A stretch of DNA of 7,136 bases from Candidatus Cloacimonadota bacterium. Its GTDB lineage: Bacteria > Muiribacteriota > UBA6191 > JACPRK01. Position numbers and translations under genes: made by a program. Where the stretch lies: positions 1-7,136 of the forward strand of contig JAJFLN010000594.1 in the NCBI GenBank assembly GCA_021772705.1, read 5' to 3'. The notes below the pieces were generated by a model, which saw only the letters and a program-made list of their open reading frames with translations, searched no databases and had not been told where the DNA came from. Below, piece by piece: positions 1 through 6,713 of the stretch; position 1 is the stretch's first letter; every line of letters begins with the position of its first letter.

Positions 1-1447
1 ACTTCCCGGTCGGCAGATCGGCAACGATGCGATGGTCAAGATGGGTAGACTGAGGTACGTGGGCAAGTTGACCCGTGAGGAGATCCGAAAGGTCCTCTTG
101 GACGAGGACGAGTTCGACGTTTCCGAACGGGAGGTGCAGTATGCCTATGAGTGGTACGGGCAGCTGGTGAGCGGCGCCGTGCTAAAGGACAAGGGCCTTC
201 TGGCGCGGCTCAAGCGCCAGGGGGGTGTGGTGCTATCGCTGGATGGGGCAGAGCCGATGAAGGGTCACGAACAGGTCTGGCTCGTACGCGACACACTCAG
301 TGGCCGAACGCTTCGAGCGGAAGCCCTGCGGAGCACGACGGCAGCCGAGTTGGTCAAGTTGTTGATGCCGGTTCGAGATGCCCTCGACGCCGCCGGAATC
401 GCGGTGCTGGGGGTAGTCTCCGATGCCGAGAAGAACATCCGGAAGGCCGTACGCAAGACGTTTCCTGGAGTTCGTCATCAGCTTTGCGCTCTCCACTACG
501 TTCAGAATCTGGCGGAGCCACTGCGTAAAAGAGACGCGAAGCTGCGTGCCGAGCTGAAGCGGCCGTTCAACAAGTTGCGGCAGGTTGAACGAGAGATTCA
601 GAAACCCCGGAAGGACCGCGCTGAGCTTTCACGTCAGGCGGCAGCAGTATTGGCAGATGTGTGCAAGGCGATCCAGTCCGTGCTCAAGGACAGCGGCAAG
701 CCCCCGTTTGACCCGGGCGGGTTGAAGCTGTACGGGCGTCTCGTTGAACTCCGCCAGACTGTCGAGGAGATGGCGAGAACCTGCAGCCACAGCTGTGTGA
801 GGGCGATCCTGGAACTTCTCGCTGTTGTGGACGAAACGGCGGCAGAGGCCGACTGGCTACGTGTGTACTACGAAGATATCCGCGAGGTCGGATCGGCGCT
901 CTTTGCCGATGGTCGAACTCTCAAGGACGCCAAGCGGATGCTGCGTGAATTACGCAAGACGTGGCGGGACGAACAAGCGCGCTACCAGCAGGAGAACCTC
1001 GACCTCGACGCCCAAGCTGTTCTCGGCAGTTGGCTCGGCACGACCCGCACCTACGAGCCCGGCCTCTTTCACGCCTTCGCTGATCCGAGAATCCCGAAGA
1101 CCAACAACGCCACCGAACGTGTCAACAAGAAGCTGAAGTCGCTCGAGAGACGTCTGTCTGGCTCGCCACGACCAGGACGCCGGTTCACACGCAACGCTCC
1201 TACCAACGCCATCTTCGTAAACATGAAGCTCACACCCGGAGAGGCGTTCATCGCCCGTCGCCGCCCCGAAGAACTCCGGCTTGCCAAGAAGCTCATTGAA
1301 GCAAGAACACGCAGCAACGGAGTGCTTCAACGGGCACGTCGGGACCTCAGTGGTCTCATGACCAGTCTACGAGAGCGATGGAATACCACCCTCGAAGATG
1401 AGCCACCACAGGATTCCCAGCCACAGCGCCGAAATCCGGGCTCATGA
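1..1447 (+). CDS. DDE transposase of an insertion sequence (MULE/IS256-like), probably 5'-partial
   Basis: Transposase expected to cut and join the ends of its own insertion sequence. Numbering from the ATG at 32 (471 residues), a DDE-type catalytic triad is visible: Asp71 in VVLSLDGAEP, Asp131 in LGVVSDAEKN, and Glu362 in NNATERVNKK. A Cys-x2-His element (C152, H155 in QLCALHY) follows the second Asp by about 20 residues, as in MULE and IS256-type enzymes. A helical, charged insertion (about 165-330) separates the second Asp from the Glu. The frame has no stop between base 2 and the ATG at 32 (it reads LPGRQIGNDA before Met), so the gene probably begins upstream of the window with an N-terminal DNA-binding part missing here; 32 is the first ATG, not a proven start. 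The stop TGA is at 1445-1447, very near the presumed right end of the element. The exact IS family is not certain. Confidence 0.85.
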   Translation, partial: LPGRQIGNDAMVKMGRLRYVGKLTREEIRKVLLDEDEFDVSEREVQYAYEWYGQLVSGAVLKDKGLLARLKRQGGVVLSLDGAEPMKGHEQVWLVRDTLSGRTLRAEALRSTTAAELVKLLMPVRDALDAAGIAVLGVVSDAEKNIRKAVRKTFPGVRHQLCALHYVQNLAEPLRKRDAKLRAELKRPFNKLRQVEREIQKPRKDRAELSRQAAAVLADVCKAIQSVLKDSGKPPFDPGGLKLYGRLVELRQTVEEMARTCSHSCVRAILELLAVVDETAAEADWLRVYYEDIREVGSALFADGRTLKDAKRMLRELRKTWRDEQARYQQENLDLDAQAVLGSWLGTTRTYEPGLFHAFADPRIPKTNNATERVNKKLKSLERRLSGSPRPGRRFTRNAPTNAIFVNMKLTPGEAFIARRRPEELRLAKKLIEARTRSNGVLQRARRDLSGLMTSLRERWNTTLEDEPPQDSQPQRRNPGS

Positions 1448-2828
1448 GCTTTGCCGCCCATGAGCCGCAAGGCATGAGTGGGATCGCAATGTTGTTAAGA
1501 CCCGCGCGCAGCCGGATAGTGGCCTGCTCAGGTCCCGGACAGGATAGGCGAGGAGCAACAGTGACGGACATGTGCGCAATACCGTACCCACCTCGCCCAT
1601 CCGTAGCAACCACACTGAGGACGTAGGTTCCTGTTACTGTGGGAGAGAACGAAGCGGACGCAGACTTCGGCTCGACCAGTTCCAGGGAGCTGTCGGGAGA
1701 AGAGCGGAAACTCCAGAAGTAGCTTATCTCGTCACCGTCCAGATCCTCTGCTGTCGCAGATAGATCAACGAGGTTCCCCAGGCGAGTCGCGCCGTCCGTA
1801 GCCGGAACAACTATTGGAGAGCGATTACCGGGCGGACCAACCTGATGCCAGGCATGACCATTCCAGGCCCACGTGTCACTTAGTCTACGTCTGACGGTCC
1901 CAACGTCACCCTGCACATACTCGTCACCGCCGAAGAGGATAATGCTCCCTGTTGATTCATCGAAGAACATCACGCCACCCGCTCTCGCGGGAGGAGACTC
2001 TTCTGGTTGCTGACGAATCCAGCCCTGGCCATCCCACTCCCAGGTGTCGGGCAGATGAGAAGGCTGGCCCAACGGAACCACTTCGCCTCGCTGGCGACGT
2101 CCCAATGCCAGTATTCGCTTGCGAATCGGGTCCGAGCAGAGCAAGTAATCCTGGCTCGTCAGCGCGATGGGAGTGGTCGGGGCAATCGGCTCCCAAGAGT
2201 CACCGACAAGCTCCCACAAGTCCGTCGCCTGTTCAACCCGAAAGAGAAGCGGCGCATCTCTTGAATGGTCATACACGATGGTAGGGACGTGAATGGGCGT
2301 GGGGCTACGAGTGAGATCTCTCTGTACCCATGTTGTACCGTCCCACGTCCACGTGTCGTTTGCGAGACCAGCGTGCCCGTCAATGTGGGTAGTGCCGCCA
2401 AAGAGCAATACACGCTCATGTGCGAAGTCAAACGCGACTGGGGCAAAGCCACGGGACGGGGGACCTGAGGTAGACTGTGAGACCGTCCAGGACTGGCCGT
2501 TCCAAAGTGATGTGCTGAAAGGCGCACCACTACCTGCCGTGCCAGCAAGTAGCATTGTGTCGTGGGCATCATCGTACAACAGAACCCCAGCTTGAATAGT
2601 CGGCGACGTCTGAGGAGTGCGTTGGCTCCAGTCCGATCCATCCCACTCCCAAGTATGGCCGAAGCCGGGCGTCCGGAAATCGTAATCTGCGAAGAAGACA
2701 CCCTTGGCGCGACGAGAATCGTAGGCCGCGGTGAAGTACTGAGACGGTAAAGGCTGCGCAAGAGTTGATGCTGTGCAGAGCAGGGCGAGTATGAGGGCTA
2801 TTCTGAGCATGAGATTCGAGAAGCACAT
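1356..2828 (-). CDS. Secreted Kelch-like beta-propeller protein with PKD domain, 3' end disrupted by the IS
   Basis: Likely an exported binding or surface protein; no enzymatic motif is seen. The 490-residue frame opens with a signal peptide (MLRIALILALLCTASTLAQ, residues 7-25), so Met7 is a credible alternative start to Met1; neither has a good Shine-Dalgarno sequence. Six Kelch/galactose-oxidase-like blades share the pattern D-T-W-x-W-D/N-G-x-x-W: about 59-67, 107-114, 158-167, 203-212, 261-270 and 318-327. Several blades carry the strand motif LLFGG or ILFGG. Residues about 337-425 form a PKD/Ig-like domain (VDLSATAEDLDGD, FWSF, TGTYVLSVVATDGRGG). The tail after about residue 450 has no domain look, and residues 461-490 are read antisense through the transposase gene. 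The native C-terminus, perhaps with a sorting or anchor sequence, was therefore probably removed by the IS insertion. Function in the cell is unknown. Confidence 0.85.
   Translation of the reverse strand: MCFSNLMLRIALILALLCTASTLAQPLPSQYFTAAYDSRRAKGVFFADYDFRTPGFGHTWEWDGSDWSQRTPQTSPTIQAGVLLYDDAHDTMLLAGTAGSGAPFSTSLWNGQSWTVSQSTSGPPSRGFAPVAFDFAHERVLLFGGTTHIDGHAGLANDTWTWDGTTWVQRDLTRSPTPIHVPTIVYDHSRDAPLLFRVEQATDLWELVGDSWEPIAPTTPIALTSQDYLLCSDPIRKRILALGRRQRGEVVPLGQPSHLPDTWEWDGQGWIRQQPEESPPARAGGVMFFDESTGSIILFGGDEYVQGDVGTVRRRLSDTWAWNGHAWHQVGPPGNRSPIVVPATDGATRLGNLVDLSATAEDLDGDEISYFWSFRSSPDSSLELVEPKSASASFSPTVTGTYVLSVVATDGRGGYGIAHMSVTVAPRLSCPGPEQATIRLRAGLNNIAIPLMPCGSWAAKLMSPDFGAVAGNPVVAHLRGWYSIALVDWS
1440..1479. 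repeat. Presumed right end of the insertion sequence, triple CATGAG motif
   Basis: Three copies of CATGAG occur at 1443-1448, 1459-1464 and 1473-1478, spaced 16 and 14 bp apart; the first lies in a perfect 10-bp palindrome GCTCATGAGC (1440-1449) that contains the transposase stop codon. Short repeats just outside a transposase stop are commonly transposase-binding sites at an element end. The left end is not in the window, so a terminal inverted repeat and a target-site duplication cannot be checked. The IS boundary is inferred to lie about 1450-1490. Confidence 0.35.
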
Positions 2829-2856
2829 GTAGAACCAAAGGGCACTGACGTGATGG

Positions 2857-2886
2857 ATCCTAACATGGCTCGATTGCTTCCAGCAA
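2857..2886 (-). promoter_or_regulatory. Weak candidate promoter for the Kelch gene
   Basis: On the minus strand TTGCTG (2886-2881) and TAGGAT (2862-2857) are 18 bp apart, and the latter lies 28 bp before the ATG at 2828. They match the sigma-70 consensus at 3 of 6 and 4 of 6 positions. The spacer is occupied by the inverted repeat at 2869-2891. Supported by position only. Confidence 0.25.
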
Positions 2887-2891
2887 TCGAG
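2869..2891. promoter_or_regulatory. Perfect inverted repeat upstream of the Kelch gene (operator-like)
   Basis: CTCGATTGC (2869-2877) and GCAATCGAG (2883-2891) are exact reverse complements around a 5-base centre. The repeat lies 41 bp upstream of the Kelch start and covers the -35 side and spacer of the candidate promoter. There is no run of T after it on either strand, so it is not an intrinsic terminator. A repressor site or a 5'-leader hairpin are both possible. Confidence 0.45.
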
Positions 2892-3210
2892 TCGAGAGAG
2901 CGGAGGGTCGCGAAGCGACTACTGGCACGAGCTGAGTGCAAACGCTTTGCTAGAGCAGACTCTCGCTGGGGCGTCTTTGCCGCGACGTTCGTTCCTGAAA
3001 CAACCACCAGAGAGAGTTCTGCCAATCGACTGGAACGGTCTGAAGGGGTATCTGCAGGTAGCGTTGGAAACCCAGGCGAAGCGGGCTAGCCATACATGTA
3101 CGGCGAGCGTTGCTTGGCACAAGCCCCGGCAAGCCCCAAGTCGTGACGGCAGTGTGGCCTCTGAGCCCATGTAGCCCGCTGAAGTCAGTCGGATTCGAGC
3201 GGGCTCGAGC

Positions 3211-3236
3211 CGTCCGGCTCGCAAGCGAACCGGGCG
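3211..3236. repeat. Conserved hairpin, copy 1 (139 bp before the structured repeat)
   Basis: CGTCCGG pairs with CCGGGCG (one G-T wobble) around CTCGC-AA-GCGA. The counterpart is at 6688-6713. The distance from the hairpin start to the first base of the neighbouring structured repeat is 140 bp here and 137 bp there, and flanking bases such as CGGGCT (plus strand just before) and TCGCCCTC (just after) are also shared. The repeat module is thus about 280-290 bp long with a poorly conserved middle. Confidence 0.5.
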
Positions 3237-3350
3237 ACCTCGCCCTCGGGCCTCCCGTTTACCGAGCCAACCCTAGAAGGCTAGGCTATCACTCGGTGGC
3301 CTCTATAGATGACACGTCCCGGGGTCTCTCTCAGCTCCCCGTCCTACTCT

Positions 3351-3487
3351 GGCTAACAGGAGAATGCAGCAGACGATCTCATCTGTCACGCCGGCTGCTG
3401 TCGCAGCCGACGCGCCAGACCGGGGCGACACCTCCGCTTCGCTCCGGCATCACCCCTTGACCTCGCAGCTGATTCTTGACGTTAGCC
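3351..3487 (-). repeat. attC-like structured repeat, copy 1
   Basis: Candidate recombination site of a cassette array. The outer boxes GGCTAAC (3351-3357) and GTTAGCC (3481-3487) are perfect reverse complements and resemble the RYYYAAC and GTTRRRY boxes of integron attC sites. Inside them 3361-3365 plus 3367-3370 pairs with 3468-3476, leaving G3366 extrahelical and short unpaired spacers between the two arm segments, as in attC. Further in are a perfect 7-bp hairpin CGGCTGC-TGTC-GCAGCCG and a second arm with G3422-G3425 pairing with C3453-C3456, giving a branched top. Compared with copy 2 (3475 bp away) the core 3361-3484 differs at five positions; A3361-T3476 and G3425-C3453 are compensated there by G-C and T-A. 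The minus strand is given because all neighbouring genes read that way; the orientation is not proven. Confidence 0.65.
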
Positions 3488-3573
3488 CGATTTGGACTAC
3501 CGACGTAACGAGCACTCCTGGCCTACACACGTGATACGAAACGATGTACTCGTCGCCCTTGCGCTCCTCGACA

Positions 3574-3603
3574 CGTCGCCGCTTGGCGGCGACGAGCTCG
3601 TCG
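3574..3603. repeat. Overlapping hairpin and palindrome after the three-gene operon
   Basis: CGTCGCCGC (3574-3582) and GCGGCGACG (3586-3594) form a perfect 9-bp stem with a TTG loop. It overlaps a perfect 14-bp palindrome CGACGAGCTCGTCG (3590-3603), so the two folds exclude each other. The structure stands about 60-90 bp past the stop of the last minus-strand gene and could halt transcription or protect the mRNA end, but the minus strand has no T-run after it. Confidence 0.35.
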
Positions 3604-3661
3604 TCTAGGCATCTCAGCGAGTTTCTTCACTCGTCACCCATGGGGCCGGACATCGATGACT

Positions 3662-4411
3662 TTAGCCGTGGTCACCAAGACGCGGATGGCCACCACGTGA
3701 AGCTGAAATGCATCGGTACTGTTTACGGGCAGCAACGGCAGCTAAGATTAGGCCGAGTGCTTGAAAGTGGTACGTCCGAGATCTAGGGGTGCACCGCCGA
3801 GGCCGCCGTATGACACGAACTGAATCTGAGGAGTCACCGAGAGCCAAGACCCCGATACCGAACTGTCGAATCGTGTGAGTGAAGCGGTCCAGTCGTGGAC
3901 TCGTCGAGAGTGGTACCACGATACAGCTATAGTCGGAGAAACTCAGCGCGCGGACAGCTTGGTAAACCACTCCCCGTACATTGTGCAATTTCAGTTCGAA
4001 AGACCACAGATATCGCCGAGATGTCCGCAGGGCTGGGGTCAGTGAGTATGAGGATTTCGTGTGTTGACGCATCAATCCAAGTGAAGCCAGATGGTCTGCG
4101 GCAAGCGAACATCGCCCAAGCGGAAGTCGCAATATCGACGAGAGTCTGGAAGGACTCAACCGCGATGAGGCATGCGCTTCCGCGAGTACTCGGGAGAGTA
4201 CCGGATCGCGAAACGCAGCTGAGACCGCCGGCAAGTCGAAACCCTCAAGACTTGGCAGAACGTCTGTCACGCCAAGGAAATCCGGCCGCCCCAGCGGAGC
4301 AGAAGCCTGGGGGACAAGGTACGTTGGCCTTTGCTGCGGCGGACCCAACGCGGCGGTAGCAAACGCGGATTCAAAGCTGCGACTGAACGCGGACTCGCTA
4401 CGGAACTTCAC
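3662..4411 (-). CDS. Predicted winged-helix / PD-(D/E)XK nuclease-like protein
   Basis: A 249-residue soluble protein, third gene of the operon. The start is GTG at 4411-4409, overlapping the TGA of the upstream gene (GTGA), so translation is probably coupled; a weak AAGGG lies about 10 bases upstream. Residues 40-48 (LGRPDFLGV, Asp44) and 137-141 (SFELK, Glu139 and Lys141) with a following QAVRAL helix (Gln151) resemble the D...E-x-K...Q pattern of PD-(D/E)XK nucleases. The hydrophobic strands CIVVP (163-167) and GIGVLAL (185-191) fit the rest of such a core. Between the Asp and the ExK lie helices (about 62-130) with a winged-helix look, e.g. SPSRLSSIL and SLAADHLASLGLM. An inserted DNA-binding wing is thus inferred. 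The C-terminal tail (200-249) is basic and may be partly unstructured. It could instead be only a DNA-binding regulator with a dead nuclease fold. No family name is claimed. Confidence 0.7.
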   Translation of the reverse strand: MKFRSESAFSRSFESAFATAALGPPQQRPTYLVPQASAPLGRPDFLGVTDVLPSLEGFDLPAVSAAFRDPVLSRVLAEAHASSRLSPSRLSSILRLPLGRCSLAADHLASLGLMRQHTKSSYSLTPALRTSRRYLWSFELKLHNVRGVVYQAVRALSFSDYSCIVVPLSTSPRLDRFTHTIRQFGIGVLALGDSSDSVRVIRRPRRCTPRSRTYHFQALGLILAAVAARKQYRCISASRGGHPRLGDHG

Positions 4412-5592
4412 AGAGGCTTAGCCCTTTGGATGAAGGTACGAAGGGCAGAATCCCAAGACTCCAGGTGCCTCGGACCTGTCACGGTATCAAAGGGAACCTG
4501 AGCGCTCTGCAGTTGCTGGTACAGCGCCTTAGCCTTCCCGATCTTATCTAACATGAGCGTGCATCGGTCACGAATGCTCGGGAGGGATTCAAGCTCGCTT
4601 GCGAGGCCGCTTAGTGCCTCCCAATGCTGATGGTATGACCCAACTCGATCGTATCGGTCGGTCAGTACATCCGAATCGCAAGAAGTCGACGATAGCACGG
4701 AGGGCAGAAGCCCCGCAGCGTCGACCGCCGCCAACTCAGGTTCAATAAAGAGGCAGTTGAGGAGTGGGGCGGATGTGTACCGTACACGTGGTGCACGTCC
4801 CCCGGATCGTGGCTGCCAATTCTGAAGGCTTGTCAGTCGCAACCCGCCACTCCAGCCCGTCGCAATCGCCGACGACCCCACGGCTAGGTATAGCAACCCG
4901 ACCAAATCGGAGTAACCGCAGATGAGTTCGTACTCGTTAATGTACGAGAGCACGTAGAGAAAGTAGAGCAACTCGGCGAGGCTCGACGAATCGAAGTTGG
5001 CGGAGTATTGACTGTTGTTCCGGAGTACTGTGACATATACGCCCGCAGCGTCAAGATCGGTCAGAATGTCTAGGTAATCCCGAAGCGCCTGCGGGTTACG
5101 CAGGGCGGACTCCGAGAAGGCAAATGACAGCAACAACGGGGCCTCTGCTCCGATCGCAGTGTGAGCAGAGATACTCTCGGTGGCCAAGGTCAACGCGATT
5201 TGACTCCACGGATCATTAAAGTCAGAAAAGTGGACTGTAGGCGATACGAAGTGCGTTAACGGCAAACTGGCTTGGTACTGAAGGGTGTCGGCGCAACAAC
5301 TGGCTACCTTCACGGGCGAGGTTAGCGCAGCCCGAGTGAGGGGACCGGAGAAGTAGGCGTAGTCCCGAAGCCACCCCTCGTTCACAGGTGAAATAGTTGA
5401 CGCATAAAACTGCGGATCAAAGAGCCTGTATGCTGGTGGCGGCGAAAGCTGCTCGAGAGACGCTAGAAATGACAGCATCTTGGCTGGGCTCTCGTGGCGT
5501 GGTCCTGCTACGACGCCAGCAACCGAGGCCGAGCCAATCGCCGTTTCGACCTTATCTGACTTTCCGTAGCCGTGTTGGATGAGTAGTGGCAT
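4408..5592 (-). CDS. Unrecognised 394-residue cytoplasmic protein of the kinase operon
   Basis: No known family recognised. ATG at 5592-5590 lies 13 bp after the kinase stop, and the stop overlaps the GTG of the next gene, so the three genes form one transcription unit. There is no signal peptide or clear membrane helix. The pattern of short hydrophobic strands followed by helices (GVVAGPRHESPAKMLSFL 26-43, YRLFDPQFY 55-63, THFVSPTVHFSDF 113-125, APLLLSFAFS 151-160, GVYVTVLRNN 184-193, YELICGYSDLVGLLYLAVGS 221-240, SAIATGWSGGLRL 241-253) suggests an alpha/beta, possibly TIM-barrel-like fold with conserved-looking SDL and GWSGGLR loops. The C-terminal third (about 310-394) looks helical. Two adjacent cysteines (99-100) are seen but no metal motif. 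Possible roles are a kinase substrate, a sensor, or an enzyme acting with the downstream nuclease-like protein; none can be preferred from the sequence. Confidence 0.8.
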   Translation of the reverse strand: MPLLIQHGYGKSDKVETAIGSASVAGVVAGPRHESPAKMLSFLASLEQLSPPPAYRLFDPQFYASTISPVNEGWLRDYAYFSGPLTRAALTSPVKVASCCADTLQYQASLPLTHFVSPTVHFSDFNDPWSQIALTLATESISAHTAIGAEAPLLLSFAFSESALRNPQALRDYLDILTDLDAAGVYVTVLRNNSQYSANFDSSSLAELLYFLYVLSYINEYELICGYSDLVGLLYLAVGSSAIATGWSGGLRLTSLQNWQPRSGGRAPRVRYTSAPLLNCLFIEPELAAVDAAGLLPSVLSSTSCDSDVLTDRYDRVGSYHQHWEALSGLASELESLPSIRDRCTLMLDKIGKAKALYQQLQSAQVPFDTVTGPRHLESWDSALRTFIQRAKPL

Positions 5593-5605
5593 GGCGCAAT
5601 TGAAC

Positions 5606-6511
5606 CTAAGGCAGGGAGTTCACAGCTGACTCGAAGCGGTGGAGCTTCCGGTACCTCAGGTGGGGTTCCTTCGCCAGCAAGCGAAGTACTATAGAGTCGA
5701 ACTCCTTCGGGAGGGAGGTAGTGAGCTGGCTTGGGGCGATTGGCTCCGCGCGAAGAAGATTGTCAAGCAACTGTCCGGTCGACACTCCCCGCTTCCAGAA
5801 GGGGTGTGAGCCTGTGCCGAGCTCGTAGAGGACGATGCCTAGTGAGAAAAGGTCTGAACGAAAGTCCAGTTGTCGCTTTCTGGCCAGGTCCAGTTGCTCT
5901 GGCGAGAAGTACTTGGGTGTGCCAACGATGGCGCCGAACTGAGTGAGGGAAACATCATCGAGATCAAGCGCCATTCCCATGTCAAGGAGGACATACTCGT
6001 CGAGGCCCTCTCGCTTGATGATGTTCGCTGGTTTGATATCTCGATGCACCTTGTTGAGACTAGATAACTCACCGAGGGCCTGGGCCATCTGGAGTGCAAG
6101 GAGTTTCAGCTGGGCGAGCTCGAGTGGTCCGGACGCCTTGAGGTGATCAGCCAAGTCTCGCCCTTCGATCCATTCCTCTGTGAAGTAGAGGACAGTCTCT
6201 CCTGCCAGGGCCGCTGTGTCGAGTGGCAGGGGCCCGAGGGCAACCAAGTAGGGGCAGGACACTCCTTCTAGGATGGAAACTTCTCGCTTAGCACGAGCTC
6301 TATACTCGGCGAAGAGTTCCTCGGTGTCAGAAGAAGGATCATCCTGAACGTCGGGTTCAGTCTGGTGGAGGATCTTGAGAGCATAGCGTGTATCGTTGAT
6401 CTTACAGCGATAGACGCCCTTCTGGCCGCCGCCGGTAACGTAGACAGGGTCGGATACCTGCGGGAAGGCAGTCTGTATCTGCTCAATTGTCCAGCGGGGG
6501 GTAGCGGGCAT
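5606..6511 (-). CDS. Soluble Hanks-type Ser/Thr protein kinase
   Basis: Transfers phosphate from ATP to protein Ser/Thr; substrates are unknown. The 301 residues cover one kinase domain and little else. Visible elements: glycine-rich loop GGGQKGVY (27-34), ATP-anchoring Lys46 in YALKIL, helix-C Glu77 in AKREVSIL, catalytic loop HRDIKPAN (156-163, Asp158), the metal-binding motif as DMG (177-179) instead of DFG, the GTPKYFSPEQ activation segment end (197-206, Glu205), and DFRSDLFSLG (216-225, Asp220). All key residues are present, so the enzyme should be active. It has no membrane helix or PASTA/sensor domain, unlike PknB-type receptors, and an acidic insert (51-68) after the lysine strand. 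First gene of the three-gene operon; the next ATG is 13 bp downstream. ATG at 6511 has no good Shine-Dalgarno sequence. In context it may switch the activity of the two proteins encoded after it. Confidence 0.93.
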   Translation of the reverse strand: MPATPRWTIEQIQTAFPQVSDPVYVTGGGQKGVYRCKINDTRYALKILHQTEPDVQDDPSSDTEELFAEYRARAKREVSILEGVSCPYLVALGPLPLDTAALAGETVLYFTEEWIEGRDLADHLKASGPLELAQLKLLALQMAQALGELSSLNKVHRDIKPANIIKREGLDEYVLLDMGMALDLDDVSLTQFGAIVGTPKYFSPEQLDLARKRQLDFRSDLFSLGIVLYELGTGSHPFWKRGVSTGQLLDNLLRAEPIAPSQLTTSLPKEFDSIVLRLLAKEPHLRYRKLHRFESAVNSLP

Positions 6512-6577
6512 GGTCAGAAGGGGGATCAGCAGAAGGTTGATACGTTAGGGTGAAGTAAGAGTACGAGACGCGAAGTT

Positions 6578-6614
6578 CTTAGGCAAGCCTCAAAAGACCA
6601 AGTGGTTGCCTAAG
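6578..6614. promoter_or_regulatory. Perfect inverted repeat upstream of the kinase operon (operator-like)
   Basis: CTTAGGCAA (6578-6586) and TTGCCTAAG (6606-6614) are exact reverse complements 19 bp apart, about 67 bp upstream of the kinase ATG. On the minus strand the proximal half holds TTGCCT (6586-6581), 17 bp before TACTCT (6563-6558), a weak sigma-70-like pair (4 of 6 and 3 of 6). An operator controlling the operon is the simplest reading. The half-site TTAGGC also equals the cassette core TTRRRY, so a remnant of a shorter recombination site is an alternative. Confidence 0.4.
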
Positions 6615-6687
6615 CCCTCACCACCTCAAGGCGAGCCGTAATTGCTACCAAGAGCCGCGTACAGCGAAGCAGCAGCCGGGCTCCAGA

Positions 6688-6713
6688 CGTCCGCCTCGCA
6701 GGCGAGTCGGACG
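6688..6713. repeat. Conserved hairpin, copy 2
   Basis: CGTCCG (6688-6693) pairs with CGGACG (6708-6713) and CTCGC (6695-6699) with GCGAG (6702-6706) around an AG loop, with one C-T mismatch between the two stems. It is the counterpart of 3211-3236; sequence differs but the pairing is kept. Its distance to the adjoining structured repeat is nearly the same as in copy 1. Confidence 0.5.

Larger units (their letters stand above)
2829..3350. other. Long intergenic region with one protein-like frame of unknown meaning
   Basis: No convincing gene was found between the Kelch start and the structured repeat. The plus-strand frame 2854-3174 is open for 106 codons without an ATG (a TTG stands at 2947). 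Its middle reads like protein, for example DYWHELSANALLEQ and PIDWNGLKGYLQVALETQA, and it ends at TAG 3172-3174. It may be a remnant of a plus-strand gene whose 5' part is lost; the match is to no family I recognise. A short hairpin GTCGC-GAA-GCGAC is at 2907-2919. The rest holds the operator-like repeat and the conserved hairpin listed separately. Confidence 0.3.

Noticed and set aside
2159..2761. 200-codon minus-strand frame inside the Kelch gene
   Set aside because: Same strand, other frame of a gene with clear repeated W-x-W-D-G blades; this frame shows no domain.
3110..3460. 116-codon plus-strand frame running into the first structured repeat
   Set aside because: It runs through the conserved hairpin and half of the repeat, whose differences follow base pairing and not codons.
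3895..4359. 154-codon plus-strand frame opposite the nuclease-like gene
   Set aside because: Antisense to a gene that is translationally coupled to its neighbour; no protein-like motif.
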